A DNA stretch of 64,000 bases from Hydractinia symbiolongicarpus (lineage: Eukaryota; Cnidaria; Hydrozoa; Anthoathecata; Hydractiniidae). Within the stretch, counting starts at the first letter, position 1, and the number at the start of each line of letters is the position of its first letter. Below, in pieces: positions 1 through 12,975 of this stretch. The notes under the pieces were generated by a model. The model ran no database searches. It saw nothing but the letters and a program-made list of their open reading frames with translations, and was not told where the DNA came from. The stretch spans positions 29,861,501 through 29,925,500 of the forward strand of contig NC_079881.1 of assembly GCF_029227915.1 (NCBI RefSeq), read 5' to 3'. A program made the translations under genes and the position numbers.

Positions 1-384
1 TTAGCGCGCGCTGAAGAAATAGCCATATTTTCAAAAACTACATTTCAGTGTCTTTTCTAACGGTGTCAGTCCGTTTGATTTACAACGGTTGGGTCACATA
101 TTCGTACCAACATGTATTTAGCGATATTTTTCTGATATTACTAGGTTGCATCGCTTTTAACTATGAAACGATTGACTGTGGGACTTAATTGAACTGATTT
201 TGGACTGTGACCTAATAAATGTTATAAGTGAGACAAGTTGACTCCAAGAAATAACATTCTTCTTATCTTGACATGATTACCGGAACTTAGCGATTACACT
301 GGGCTCTGTTGTAGCGCTTCATTTAAAAATTTAGATAAATAAGTCATTCTTTACTGTCGGATTTATCCTATCCGTTATCGCGCG

Positions 385-757
385 CTGAAGAAATAGCGAC
401 AGTTTAAAAAACTACATTTCATTGACTTTGTAACGGTGTCAGTCCGTTTGAGTTATAACGGTTGGGTCACATATTCATACCAACATGTATTTAGCGATAT
501 TTATCTGATATTACTAGGTTGCATCGCTTTTAACAGTGAAACGATTGACTGTGGGACTTAATTGAACTAGCTTTGAACTGTGACCTGATAAATGTGATAA
601 ATGAGAAAATTGAACTTCAAGAAATAACATTCTTCTTAATTTGACATGATTGACGGAACTCAGCGATTACACTGGGCGCTGTGGTAGCGCTTCATTTAAA
701 CATTTAGATTAATAAGTCATTTTTTACTGTGGGACCAATCCTAGCCGTTATAGCGCG
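385..757 (+). repeat. Representative full-length satellite A monomer (373 bp)
   Basis: One complete unit measured from CTGAAG to the next CTGAAG. It contains an AACGG/CCGTT dyad at 432-449, a 15-nt GCGCT/AGCGC hairpin at 676-690, and two copies of ACTGTGGGAC, starting near 548 and near 726, about 178 bp apart. The unit starts in the GC-rich GCGCGC block, and its last third is AT-rich. It is given as a reference unit for comparing the other copies. No open reading frame in it looks meaningful. Confidence 0.9.
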
Positions 758-2612
758 CTGAAGAAATAGTGACAGTTTCAAAAACTACATTTCATTCACT
801 TTCTAACGGTGTGAGTCCGTTTGAGTTAAAACGGTTGGGTCACATATTCGTACCAACATGTATTTAGCGATATTGTTCTGATATTACTAGGTTGCATCGC
901 TTTTAACAATGAAACGATTGACTGTGGGACTTATATGAACTAACTTTGGACTTTGACCTAATAAATGTGATAAAGGAGACCATTGGACTCCAAGAAAAAA
1001 CATTCTTTTTAATTTGACATGATTGCCGAAACTCAGCGATTACACTGGGCGCTGTGGTAGCGCTTCATTTAAGAGTTTAGATAAATAAGCCATTCTTTAC
1101 TGTGGGACCAATCCTAGCAGTTATCGCGCGCTGAAGAAATAGCGACAGCTTCAAAAACTACATTTCATTGAATTTCAAACAGTATCAATCCGTTTGAGTT
1201 ACAACGGTTGAGTCACATATTCGTAGCAACATGTATTTTTTGATATTTTTCAGGTATTACTAGGTTGTATGGCTTTTAACATTGAAACGATTGACGTTGG
1301 GACTTAATTTAACTAACTTTGGACTGTGACCTGATAAATGTGATAAATGCGATAATTGGATTCCAAGAAATAAATTCTTCTTAATTTGACATGATTGCCG
1401 GAATTTAGCGATTACACTGGGAGCTGTGGTAGCGCTTCAATTAATAATTAAGATAAAAAAGTCATCTTTTGCTGTGGGACCAATCCTAGCTGTTAGCACG
1501 CGCTGAACAAAGAGCGATAGTTTCAAAAGCTACATTTCATTGACTTTCTAACGGTGTCAGTCCGTTTGAGTGGCAACGGTTGGGTCACATATTCGTACCA
1601 ACATGTATTTAGCGATATTTATCTGATATTACGAGGTTGCATCGCTTTTAACTATGAAACGATTGACTGTGGGACATAATTGAACTAATTTTGCACTGTC
1701 ACCTGATAAATGTGATAAAAGAGACAATTGGACTCCAAGAAATAACGTTCTTCTTAATTTGACATGATTGCCGAAACTCAGCGATTACTCTGGGCGTTGT
1801 GGTAGCGCTTCATTTAAAAATTTAGATAAATAAGTCATTCTTTACTGTGGGACCAATCCTTTCCATTATCGCGCGCTGAAGAAATAGCGATAGTTTCAAA
1901 AACTACATTTCATTGACTTTTCTAACGGTGTCAGTCCGTTTGAGTTACAACGGTTGGGTCACATATTCGTGCCAACATGTATTTAGCGATATTTTTCTGA
2001 TATTACTGGATTGCATCGCTTTTAACCATGAAACGATTGACTGTGGGACTTAATTGAACTAACTTTGCACTGTCACCTGATAAATGTGATAAAGGAGACA
2101 ATTGGACTCCAAGAAATAACATTCATCTTAATTTGACATGATTGCCGAAACTCGGTGATTACACTGGGCGCTGTGGTAGCGCTTCATTTAAGAATTAAGC
2201 TAAAAAAGTTATTTTTTTACTGTGGGACCAATCCTAGCCGATAGCACGCGCTGAACAAAGAGGGATAGTTTCGAAAGCTACATTTCATTGACTTTCTAAC
2301 GGTGTCAGTCCCTTTGAGTGGCAACGGTTGGGTCACATATTCGTACCAACATGTATTTAGCGATATTTTTCTGATATTACTGGGTTGCATCGCTTTTAAC
2401 TATGAAACGATTGACGGTGAGACTTAATTGAACTCATTATGTACTGTCACCTGATAAATGTGATAAAAGAGACAATTGGACTCCAAGAAATATCGTTCTT
2501 CTTAATTTGACATGATTGCCGAAACTCAGCGATTACTCTGGGCGCTGTGGTAGCGCTTCATTCAAGAATTATGCCAAAAAAAGTCATTTTTTTACTGTGA
2601 GACCAATCCTAG

Positions 2613-3872
2613 CCGTTAGCGCGCTGTAAAGAAATAGCAATAGTTTCAAGAACTACATTTCATTGACTTTCTAACGGTGTCCGTCCGTTTGAGTTACAAC
2701 GGTTTTGTCACATATTCGTACCAACATGTATTTAGCAATATTTATCTGATATTACTAGATTGCATCGCTTTTAACAGTGAAACGATTGACTGTGGGACTT
2801 AATTGAACTAACTTTGGACTGTAACCTGATAAATTTGATAAATGAGACAATTGAACTCCAAGAAATAACATTCTTCTTAATTTGATGTGAATGCCGAAAC
2901 ACAGCGATTACACTGGGCGAAAGAAGAAATAGCGACAGTTTCAAAAACTACATTTCATTGACTTTCTAACAGTATCAATCCACTTCAGTTACAACGGTTG
3001 CGTCACATATTCGTACCAACATGTATTTAGCGATATTTATCTCATATTACTAGGTTGCATCGCTTTTAACAGTGAAACGATTGACTGTGTGACTAAATTG
3101 AACTGATTTTGGACTGTGACCTTGTAAATTTTATAATTTGACATGATTGCCGGAACTCAGCGATTACTCTGGGTGCTGTGGTAGCGCTTCATTTAAGAAT
3201 TATGCCAAAAAAGTCATTTTTTTACTGTGGGACCAATCCTAGCCGTTAGCGCGCGGTGAAAAAATAGCAATAGTTTCAAGAACTACATTTCATTGACTTT
3301 CTAACGGTGTCAGTCCGTTTGAGTTACAACGGTTGGGTCACATATTCGTACCAACATGTATTTAGCAATATTTATCTGATATTACTAGGTTGCATCGCTT
3401 TTAACAGTGAAACGATTGACTGTGGGACTTAATTGAACTAACTTTGGACTGAAACCTGATAAATTTGATAAATGAGACAATTGAACTCCAAGAAATAACA
3501 TTCTTCTTAATTTGATGTGAATGACGAAACACAGCGATTACACTGGGCGAAAGAAGAAATAGCGACAGTTTCAAAAACTACATTTCATTGACTTTCTAAC
3601 AGTATCAATCCACTTCAGTTACAACGGTTGCGTCACATATTCGTACCAACATGTATTTAGCGATATTTATCTCATATTACTAGGTTGCATCGCTTTTAAC
3701 AGTGAAACGATTGACTGTGTGACTAAATTGAACTGATTTTGGACTGTGACCTTGTAAATTTTATAATTTGACATGATTGACGGAACTCTGCGATTACTCT
3801 GGGTGCTGTGGTAGCGCTTCATTTAAGAATTATGCCAAAAAAGTCATTTTTTTACTGTGGGACCAATCCTAG
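2613..3872 (+). repeat. Satellite A HOR: two copies of a 630 bp dimer of shortened monomers
   Basis: Two tandem copies, about 2613-3242 and 3243-3872. The marker TTTGATGTGAATG occurs at 2881 and 3511, exactly 630 bp apart. Each dimer is shorter than two full monomers because both units carry internal deletions. The first runs from CACTGGGCGA straight into AAGAAGAAATAG (2911-2933), losing roughly 70 bp that include the hairpin. The second runs from CTTGTAAATTTTATAATTTG near 3120-3140, losing about 45 bp. Because both copies share both deletions, the dimer was amplified after the deletions arose. Confidence 0.88.
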
Positions 3873-4990
3873 CCGTTACGGCGCGGTGAAAAAATAGCAA
3901 TAGTTTCAAAAACTACATTTCAGTGTCTTTTCTAACGGCTTCACTCCGTTTGATTTACAACGGTTGGGTCACATATTCGTACCAACATGTATTTAGCGAT
4001 ATTTTTCTGATATTACTAGGTTGCATCGCTTTTAACTATGAAACGATTGACTGTGGGACTTAATTGAACTAACTTTCGACTGTGACCTGATAAATGTGAT
4101 AAAGGAGACAATTGGATTCCAAGAAATAACATTCTTCTTAATTCGACATGATTGCCGAAATTCAGCGATCACACTGGGCGCTGTGGTACCGCTTCATTTA
4201 AGAATTAAGATAAAAAAAGTCATTTTTTTATTGTGGGACCAATCCTAGCCATTTGCGCGCGTTGAAGAAATAGAGACAGTTTCATATACTACATTTCACT
4301 GACTTTCTAACGGTGTCAGTCCGTTTGAGATTCAACAGTTGGGTCACATATTCGTACCAACATGTATTTAGCGATATTTTTCTCATATTACTAGATTGCA
4401 TCGATTTTAACAGTAAAACGATTGGCTGTGGGACTAAATTGAACTGATTTTGGACTGTGACCTAATAAATGTTATAAGTGAGACAAGTTGACTCCAAGAA
4501 ATAACATTCTTCTTAATTTGACATGATTACCGGAACTCAGCGATTACAATGGGCTCTGTTGTAGCGCTTCATTTAAAAATTTAGATAAATAAGTCATTCT
4601 TTACTGTCGGATTTATCCTATCCGTTATCGCGCGCTGAAGAAATAGCGACAGTTTAGAAAACTACATTTCATTGACTTTGTAACGGTGTCAGTCCGTTTG
4701 AGTTATAACGGTTGGGTCACATATTCATACCAACATGTATTTAGCGATATTTATCTGATATTACTAGGTTGCATCGCTTTTAACAGTGAAACGATTGACT
4801 GTGGGACTTAATTGAACTACCTTTGAACTGTGACCTGATAAATGTGATAAATGAGAAAATTGAACTTCAAGAAATAACATTCTTCTTAACTTGACATGAT
4901 TGATGGAACTCAGCGATTACACTGGGCGCTGTGGTAGCGCTTCATTTAAACATTTAGATTAATAAGTCATTTTTTACTGTGGGACCAATC

Positions 4991-7230
4991 CTAGCAGTTA
5001 TCGCGCGCTGAAGAAATAGCGACAGCTTCAAAAACTACATTTCATTGAATTTCAAACAGTATCAATCCGTTTGAGTTACAACGGTTGAGTCACATATTCG
5101 TAGCAACATGTATTTTTTGATATTTTTCAGGTAATACTAGGTTGTATGGCTTTTAACAATGAAACGATTGACGTTGGGACTTAATTTAACTAACTTTGGA
5201 CTGTGACCTGATAAATGTGATAAATGCGATAATTGGATTCCAAGAAATAAATTCTTCTTAATTTGACATGATTGCGGAATTTAGCGATTACACTGGGAGC
5301 TGTGGTAGCGCTTCAATTAATAATTAAGATAAAAAAGTCATCCTTTGCTGTGGGACTAATCCTGGCCGTTAGCGCGCTGAGAAATAGCGACAGTTTCAAA
5401 AACTTCATTTCATTGACTTTCTAACGGTGTCAGTCCGTTAGAGTTACAACGGTTGGGTCACATATTCGTACCATCCATGTATTTAGCGATATTTTTCTGA
5501 TGTTACTAGGTTGCATCGCCTTTAACAATGAAACGATTGACTGTGGGACTTAATTGAACTAACTCTGGACTGTGACCTGATAAATGTGATAAAGGAGACA
5601 ATTGGACTCCAAGAAAAAACATTCTTCTTAATTTGACATGATTGCCGAAACTCAGCGATTACACTTGGCGCTGTGGTAGCGCTTCATTTAAGAATTAAGA
5701 TAAGAAAGTCATTTTTTTTACTGTGGGACCAATCCTAGCCGTTATCGCGCGCTGAAGAAATAGCGACAGTTTCAAAAACTACAATTTATTGACTTTCTAA
5801 GGGTGTCAGTCCGTTTGAGTTACAACAGTTGGGTCATATATTCGCACCAATATGTATTTAGAGACATTTTTCTGATATTACTAGGTTGCATCGCTTTAAA
5901 CAATGAAACGATTAACTGTGGGACTTATTTGAACTAACTTTGGACTGTGACCTGATAAATGTGATAAATGAGACAATTGGACTCCAAGAAATAACATTCT
6001 TCTTAATTTGACGTGATCGCCGGAACTCAACGATTACACTAGGCTTTGTGGTAGCGCTTCATTTAAGAGTTTAGATAAATAAGCCATTCTTTACTGTGGG
6101 ACCAATCCTAGCAGTTATCGCGCGCTGAAGAAATAGCGACAGCTTCAAAAACTGTATTTCATTGAATTTCAAACAGTATCAATCCGTTTGAGTTACAACG
6201 GTTGAGTCACATATTCGTAGCAACATGTATTTTTTGATATTTTTCAGGTATTACTAGGTTGTATGGCTTTTAACATTGAAACGATTGACGTTGGGACTTA
6301 ATTTAACTAACTTTGGACTGTGACCTGATCAATGTGATAAATGCGATAATTGGATTCCAAGAAATAAAATTCTTCTTAATTTGACATGATTGCCGGAATT
6401 TAGCGATTACACTGGGCGCTGTGGTAGCGAATCAATTAATAATTTAGATAAAAAAGTCATCTTTTGCTGTGGGACTAATCCTGGCCGTTAGCGCGCTGAA
6501 GAAATAGCGACAGTTTCAAAAACTTCATTTCATTGACTTTCTAACGGTGTCAGTCCGTTTGAGTTACAACGGTTGGGTCACATATTCGTACCAACATGTA
6601 TTTAGCGATATTTTTCTGATGTTACTAGGTTGCATCGCCTTTAACAATGAAACGATTGACTGTGGGACTTAATTGAACTAACTTTGGACTGTGGCCTGAT
6701 AAATGTGATAAAGGAGACAATTGGACTCCAAGAAAAAACATTCTTCTTAATTTGACATGATTGCCGAAACTCAGCGATTACACTGGGCGCTGTGGTAGCG
6801 CTTCATTTAAGAATTAAGATAGGAAAGTCATTTTTTTTTACTGTGGGACCAATCCTAGCCGTTATCGGGCGCTGAAGGAATAGCGACAGTTTCAAAAACT
6901 ACAATTCATTGACTTTCTAACGGTGTCAGTCCGTTTGAGTTACAACAGTTGGGTCATATATTCGCACCAATATGTATTTAGAGACATTTTTCTGATATTA
7001 CTAGGTTGCATCGCTTTCAACAATGAAACGATTAACTGTGGGACTTATTTGAACTAACTTTGGATTGTGACCTGATAAATGTGATAAATGAGACAATTGG
7101 ACTCCAAGAAATAACATTCTTCTTAATTTGACGTGATTGCCGAAACTCACCGATTACACCGGGCGCTATGGAAGCGCTTCAATTAAAAATTAAGAAAAGA
7201 AAGTCATTTTTTACTTAGGCACCAATCCTA
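4991..7230 (+). repeat. Satellite A HOR: trimer duplicated with ~1118 bp offset
   Basis: The marker CTAGCAGTTATCGCGCGC occurs at 4991 and 6108, and CCTGGCCGTTAGCGCGCTG at 5361 and 6480, so the offset is 1117-1119 bp, or three monomers. Both copies carry the same succession of subtypes: a TTTTTTGATATTTTTCAGG unit, then an AACTTCATTTCATTGAC unit, then a unit with GTCATATATTCGCACCAATA. A related single unit of the first subtype occurs earlier, at about 1110-1480. Confidence 0.8.
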
Positions 7231-8989
7231 GCTGTTAGCGCGCGCCGAAGAAATAAAAACAGTTTCAAATACTACATTTCACTGACTTTCTAACGGTGTC
7301 AGTTCGTTTGAGTTTCAACGCTTAGGTCACATATTCGTACCAACATGTATTTAGAGATATTTATCTGATATTACTAGTATGCATCGCTTTTAACAGTGAA
7401 ACGATTGACCGTGGGACTTAATTGAACTAACTTTGGACTGTGACCTGATCAATGTGATAAATGAGAAAATTGGACTGCAAGAAAAAAACATTCTTCTTAA
7501 TTTGACATGATTGTCGAAACTCAGCGATTACACTAGGCGCTGTGGTAGCGCTTCATTTAAGAATTAAGATAAAAAAAGTCATTTTTTTACTGTGGGACCA
7601 ATCCTAGCCGTTAGCGCGCGCTGAAGAAATAGCGACAGTTTCAAAAACTATATTTCATTGACTTCCTAACGGTGTCAGTCCGTTTGAGTTTAAACGGTTG
7701 GGTCACATATTCGTACCAACATGTATTTCTTGATACTTTTCGGGCATTACTAGGTTGAATGGCTTTTAACAGCGAAACGATTGACTGCGGGACTTAATTG
7801 ATCTGATTATGGACTGTGACCCTGTAAATGTGAAAGCGAGACAATTGGACTTCAAGAAATAACATTCTTCTTAATTTGAAATGATTTCCGAAACTCACCG
7901 ATTACACCGGGCGCTGTGGAAGCGCTTCAATTAAAAATTAAGATAAGAAAGTCATTTTTTACTTAGGCACCAATCCTAGCTGTTAGCGCGCGCCGAAAAA
8001 ATAAAAACAGTTTCAAATACTACATTTTACTGACTTTCTAACGGTGTCAGTTCGTTTGAGTTTCAACGCTTGGGTCACATATTCGTACCAACATGTATTT
8101 AGAGATATTTATCTGATATTACTAGGATGCATCGCTTTTAACAGTGAAACGATTGACCGTGGGACTTAATTGAACTAACTTTGGACTGCGACCTGATCAA
8201 TGTGATAAATGAGAAAATTGGACTGCAAGAAAAAAACATTCTTCATAATTTGACATGATTGTCGAAACTCAGCGATTACACTAGGCGCTGTGGTAGCGCT
8301 TCATTTAAGAATTAAGATAAAAAAAGTTTTTTTTTTACTGTGGGACCAATCCTAGCCGTTAGCGCGCGCTGAAGAAATAGCGGCAGTTTCAAAAACTACA
8401 TTTCATTGACTTCCTAACGGTGTCAGTCCGTTTGAGTTTAAACGGTTGGATCACATATTCGCACCAACATGTATTTCTTGATATTTTTCGGGTATTACTA
8501 GGTTGAATGGCTTTTAACAGCGAAACGATTGACTGCGGGACTTAATTGATCTGATTATGGACTGTGACCCTGTAAATGTAAAAGCGAGACAATTGGACTT
8601 CAAGAAATAACATTCTTCTTAATTTGAAATGATTGCCGAAACTCAGCGATTTCACTGGGCGCTGTGGTAGCGCTTCATTTAAGAATTAAGATAAAAAAGT
8701 CATTTTTTTACTGTGGGACCAATCCTAGCCGTTATCGCGCGCTGAAGAAATAGCGACAGTTTCAAAAACTACATTTCATTGACTTTCTAACGGTGTCAGT
8801 GCGTTTAAGTTTCCACGGTTGGGTCATATATTCGAACCAACATGTATTTAGCGATATTCATCTGACATTACTAGATTTCATCGCTTTTAACAGCGAAACG
8901 ATTGACTGTGGGACTTAATTGAACTAACTTTTGACTATGACCTGATAAATGTGATAAATAAAAAAATTGGACTCCAAGAAATAGCATTC

Positions 8990-11900
8990 TTCTTAATTTG
9001 ATATGGTTGCCTAAGCTCAGCGTTTACACTGGGCGCTGTTGTAGCGCTTCATCTAAAAATTTAAATTAATAAGTCATTTTTTACTGTGGGACCAATCTTA
9101 GCCGTTATCGCGCACTGAAGAAATAGCGACAGTTTCAAAAACTTCTTTTCATTGACTTTCTAACGATGTCAGTCCGTTTGGGTTTCAACGCTTGGGTCAC
9201 ATATTCGTACCAACATGAATTTAGCGATATTTTTCTGATATTACTAGGTTGCATCGCCTTTAACAACGAAACGATTGACTGTAGGACTTAATTAAACTAA
9301 CTTTGGACTGTGACCTGATAAATGTGATAAATGAGACAATTGGACTCCAAGAAATAACATTCTTCTTAATTTGACGTGATTGCCGGAACTCAACGATTAC
9401 ACTAGGCTCTGTGGTAGCGCTTCATTTAAGAATTTAGATAAATAAGACATTCTTTACTGTGGGACCAATCCTAGCAGTTATCGCGCGCTGAAGAAATAGC
9501 GACAGCTTCAAAAACTACATTTGATTGAATTTCAAACAGTATCAATCCGTTTGAGTTACAACGGTTGAGCCACATATTCGTAGCAACATGTATTTTTTGA
9601 TATTTTTCAGGTATTACTAGGTTGTATGGCTTTTAACATTGAAACGATTGACGTTGGGATTTAATTTAACTAACTTTGGACTGTGACCTGATAAATGTGA
9701 ACTCAGCGATTGCACTGGGCGCTGTGGTAGCCGTTATCGCGCGCAGAAGAAATAGCGACAGTTTCAAAAACTACATTTCATTGACTTTTTAACGGTGTCA
9801 GTCCGTTTGAGTTACAACGGTTGGGTCACATATTCGCACCAACATGTATTTCTTGATACTTTTCGGGTATTACTAGGTTGTATGGCTTTTAACAGCGAAA
9901 CGATTGACTGCGGGACTTAATTGAACTGACTATGGACTGTGACCCTGTAAATGTGAAAGCGAGACAATTGGACTTCAAGAAATAACATTCTTCTTAATTT
10001 GAAATGATTGCCGAAACTCACCGATTACACCGGGCGCTGTGGAAGCGCTTCAATTAAAAATTAAGATAAGAAAGTCATTTTTTACTTAGGCACCAATCCT
10101 AGCTGTTAGCGCGCGCCGAAGAAATAAAAACAGTTTCAAATACTACATTTCACTGACTTTCTAACGGTGTCAGTCCGTTTGAGTTACAACGGTTGGGTCA
10201 CATATTCGCACCAACATGTATTTCTTGATACTTTTCGGGTATTACTAGGTTGTATGGCTTTTAACAGCGAAACGATTGACCGTGGGACTTAATTGAACTA
10301 ACTTTGGACTGCGACCTGATCAATGTGATAAATGAGAAAATTGGACTGCAAGAAAAACAATTCTTCTTAATTTGACATGATTGCCGAAACTCAGCGATTA
10401 CACTGGGCGCTGTGGTAGCGCTTCAATTCAGAATTAAGATAAGAAAGTCATTTTTTACTGAGGGACCAATCCTAGCCGTTAGCGCGCGCTGAAGAAATAG
10501 TGAAAGGTTCAAAAACTACATTTCATTGACTTTCTAACGGTGTCAGTCCGTTTAAGTTTCCACAGTTGGGTCATATATTCGTACCAACATGTATTTAGCG
10601 ATATTCATCTGACATTACTTGATTTCATCGCTTTTAACAGCGAAACGATTGACTGTGGGACTTAATTGAACTAACTTTTGACTATGACCTGATAAATGTG
10701 ATAAATAAAAAAATTGGACTCCAAGAAATAGCATTCTTCTTAATTTGACATGATTGCATAAACTCAGCGATTACACTGGGCGCTGTTGTAGCGCTTCATT
10801 TAAAAATTTAAATTAATAAGTCATTTTTTACTGTGGGACCAATCCTAGCCGTTATCGCGCCCTGAAGAAATAGCGACAGTTTCAGAAACTTCATTTCATT
10901 GACTTTCTAACGGTGTCAGTCCGTTTGAGTTACAACGGTTGCGTAACATATTCGTACCAACATGAATTTAGCGATATTTTCCTGATATTACTAAGTTTCA
11001 TCGCCTTTAACAATAAAATGATTGACTGTGGGAGTTAATTGAACTAAATTTTGAGTGTGACCTGATAAATGTGATAAATGAAAAAATTGGACTCCAAGAA
11101 ATAGCATTCTTCTTAATTTGATATGATTGCCTAAACTCAGCGTTTACACTGGGCGCTGTTGTAGCGCTTCATTTAAAATTTAAATTAATAAGTCATTTTT
11201 TACTGTGGGACCAATCTTAGCCGTTATCGCGCACTGAAGAAATAGCGACAGTTTCTAAAACTTCTTTTCATTGACGTTCTAACGATGTCAGTCCGTTTGA
11301 GTTACAACGGTTGTGTCACATATTTGTACCAGCATGTATTTAGCGATATTTTTCTGATATTACTAGGTTGCATCGCCTTTAACAATGAAACGATTGACTG
11401 TAGGACTTAATTAAACTAACTTTGGACTGTGACCTGATAAATGTGATAAATGAGACAATTGGACTCCAAGAAATAACATTCTCGTTAATTTGACGTGATT
11501 GCCGGAACTCAACGATTACACTAGGCTCTGTGGTAGCGCTTCATTTAAGAATTTAGATAAATAAGACATTCTTTACTGCGGGACCAATCCTAGCAGTTAT
11601 CGCGCACTGAAGAAATAGCGACAGCTTCAAAAACTACATTTCATTGAATTTCAAACAGTATCAATCCGTTTGAGTTAAAGCGGTTGAGCCACATATTCGT
11701 AGCAACATGTATTTTTTGATATTTTTCAGGTATTACTAGGTTGTATGGCTTTTAACATTGACACGATTGACGTTGGGATTTAATTTAACTAACTTTGGAC
11801 TGTGACCTGATAAATGTGAACTCAGCGATTGCACTGGGCGCTGTGGTAGCCGTTATCGCGCGCAGAAGAAATAGCGACAGTTTCAAAAACTACATTTCAT

Positions 11901-12975
11901 TGACTTTTTAACGGTGTCAGTCCGTTTGAGTTACAACGGTTGGGTCACATATTCGCACCAACATGTATTTCTTGATACTTTTCGGGTATTACTAGGTTGT
12001 ATGGCTTTTAACAGCGAAACGATTGACTGCGGGACTTAATTGAACTGACTATGGACTGTGACCCTGTAAATGTGAAAGCGAGACAATTGGACTTCAAGAA
12101 ATAACATTCTTCTTAATTTGAAATGATTGCCGAAACTCACCGATTACACCGGGCGCTGTGGAAGCGCTTCAATTAAAAATAAAGATAAGAAAGTCATTTT
12201 TTACTTAGGCACCAATCCTAGCTGTTAGCGCGCGCCGAAGAAATAAAAACAGTTTCAAATACTACATTTCACTGACTTTCTAACGGTGTCAGTCCGTTTG
12301 AGTTACAACGGTTGGGTCACATATTCGCACCAACATGTATTTCTTGATACTTTTCGGGTATTACTAGGTTGTATGGCTTTTAACAGCGAAACGATTGACC
12401 GTGGGACTTAATTGAACTAACTTTGGACTGCGACCTGATCAATGTGATAAATGAGAAAATTGGACTGCAAGAAAAACAATTCTTCTTAAGTTGACATGAT
12501 TGCCGCAACTCAGCGATTACACTGGGCGCTGTGGTAGCGCTTCAATTCAGAATTAAGATAAGAAAGTCATTTTTTACTGAGGGACCAATCCTAGCCGTTA
12601 GCGCGCGCTGAAGAAATAGTGAAAGGTTCAAAAACTACATTTCATTGACTTTCTAACGGTGTCAGTCCGTTTAAGTTTCCACAGTTGGGTCATATATTCG
12701 TACCAACATGTATTTAGCGATATTCATCTGACATTACTTGATTTCATCGCTTTTAACAGCGAAACGATTGACTGTGGGACTTAATTGAACTAACTTTTGA
12801 CTATGACCTGATAAATGTGATAAATAAAAAAATTGGACTCCAAGAAATAGCATTCTTCTTAATTTGACATGATTGCATAAACTCAGCGATTACACTGGGC
12901 GCTGTTGTAGCGCTTCATTTAAAATTTTAAATTAATAAGTCATTTTTTACTGTGGGACCAATCTTAGCCGTTATC
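8990..12975 (+). repeat. Satellite A HOR blocks with 2119 and 1747 bp offsets
   Basis: A doubly deleted monomer tags each block. The junction TGTGAACTCAGCGATTGC lies near 9697, 11816 and 13563, giving offsets of 2119 and 1747 bp. A second tag, GCGCACTGAAGAAATAGCG followed by a TTCTTTTCATTGAC run, is repeated at the same offsets (about 9110, 11229 and 12976). Surrounding monomers agree in variant content. The 1747 bp repeat is about one monomer shorter than the 2119 bp repeat, consistent with unequal exchange removing one unit. Confidence 0.82.
9488..9743 (+). repeat. Doubly deleted satellite A monomer (~256 bp), founder type
   Basis: Anchor-to-anchor length is about 256 bp instead of 373. 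Two segments are missing. One lies between ATAAATGTGA and ACTCAGCGAT (about 65 bp), with GA shared at the breakpoints. The other lies between GCTGTGGTAG and CCGTTATCGC (about 55 bp), with TAGC shared at the breakpoints. The same two junctions recur near 11820, 13567 and 16804, so this shortened unit became part of a higher-order repeat. Confidence 0.85.
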
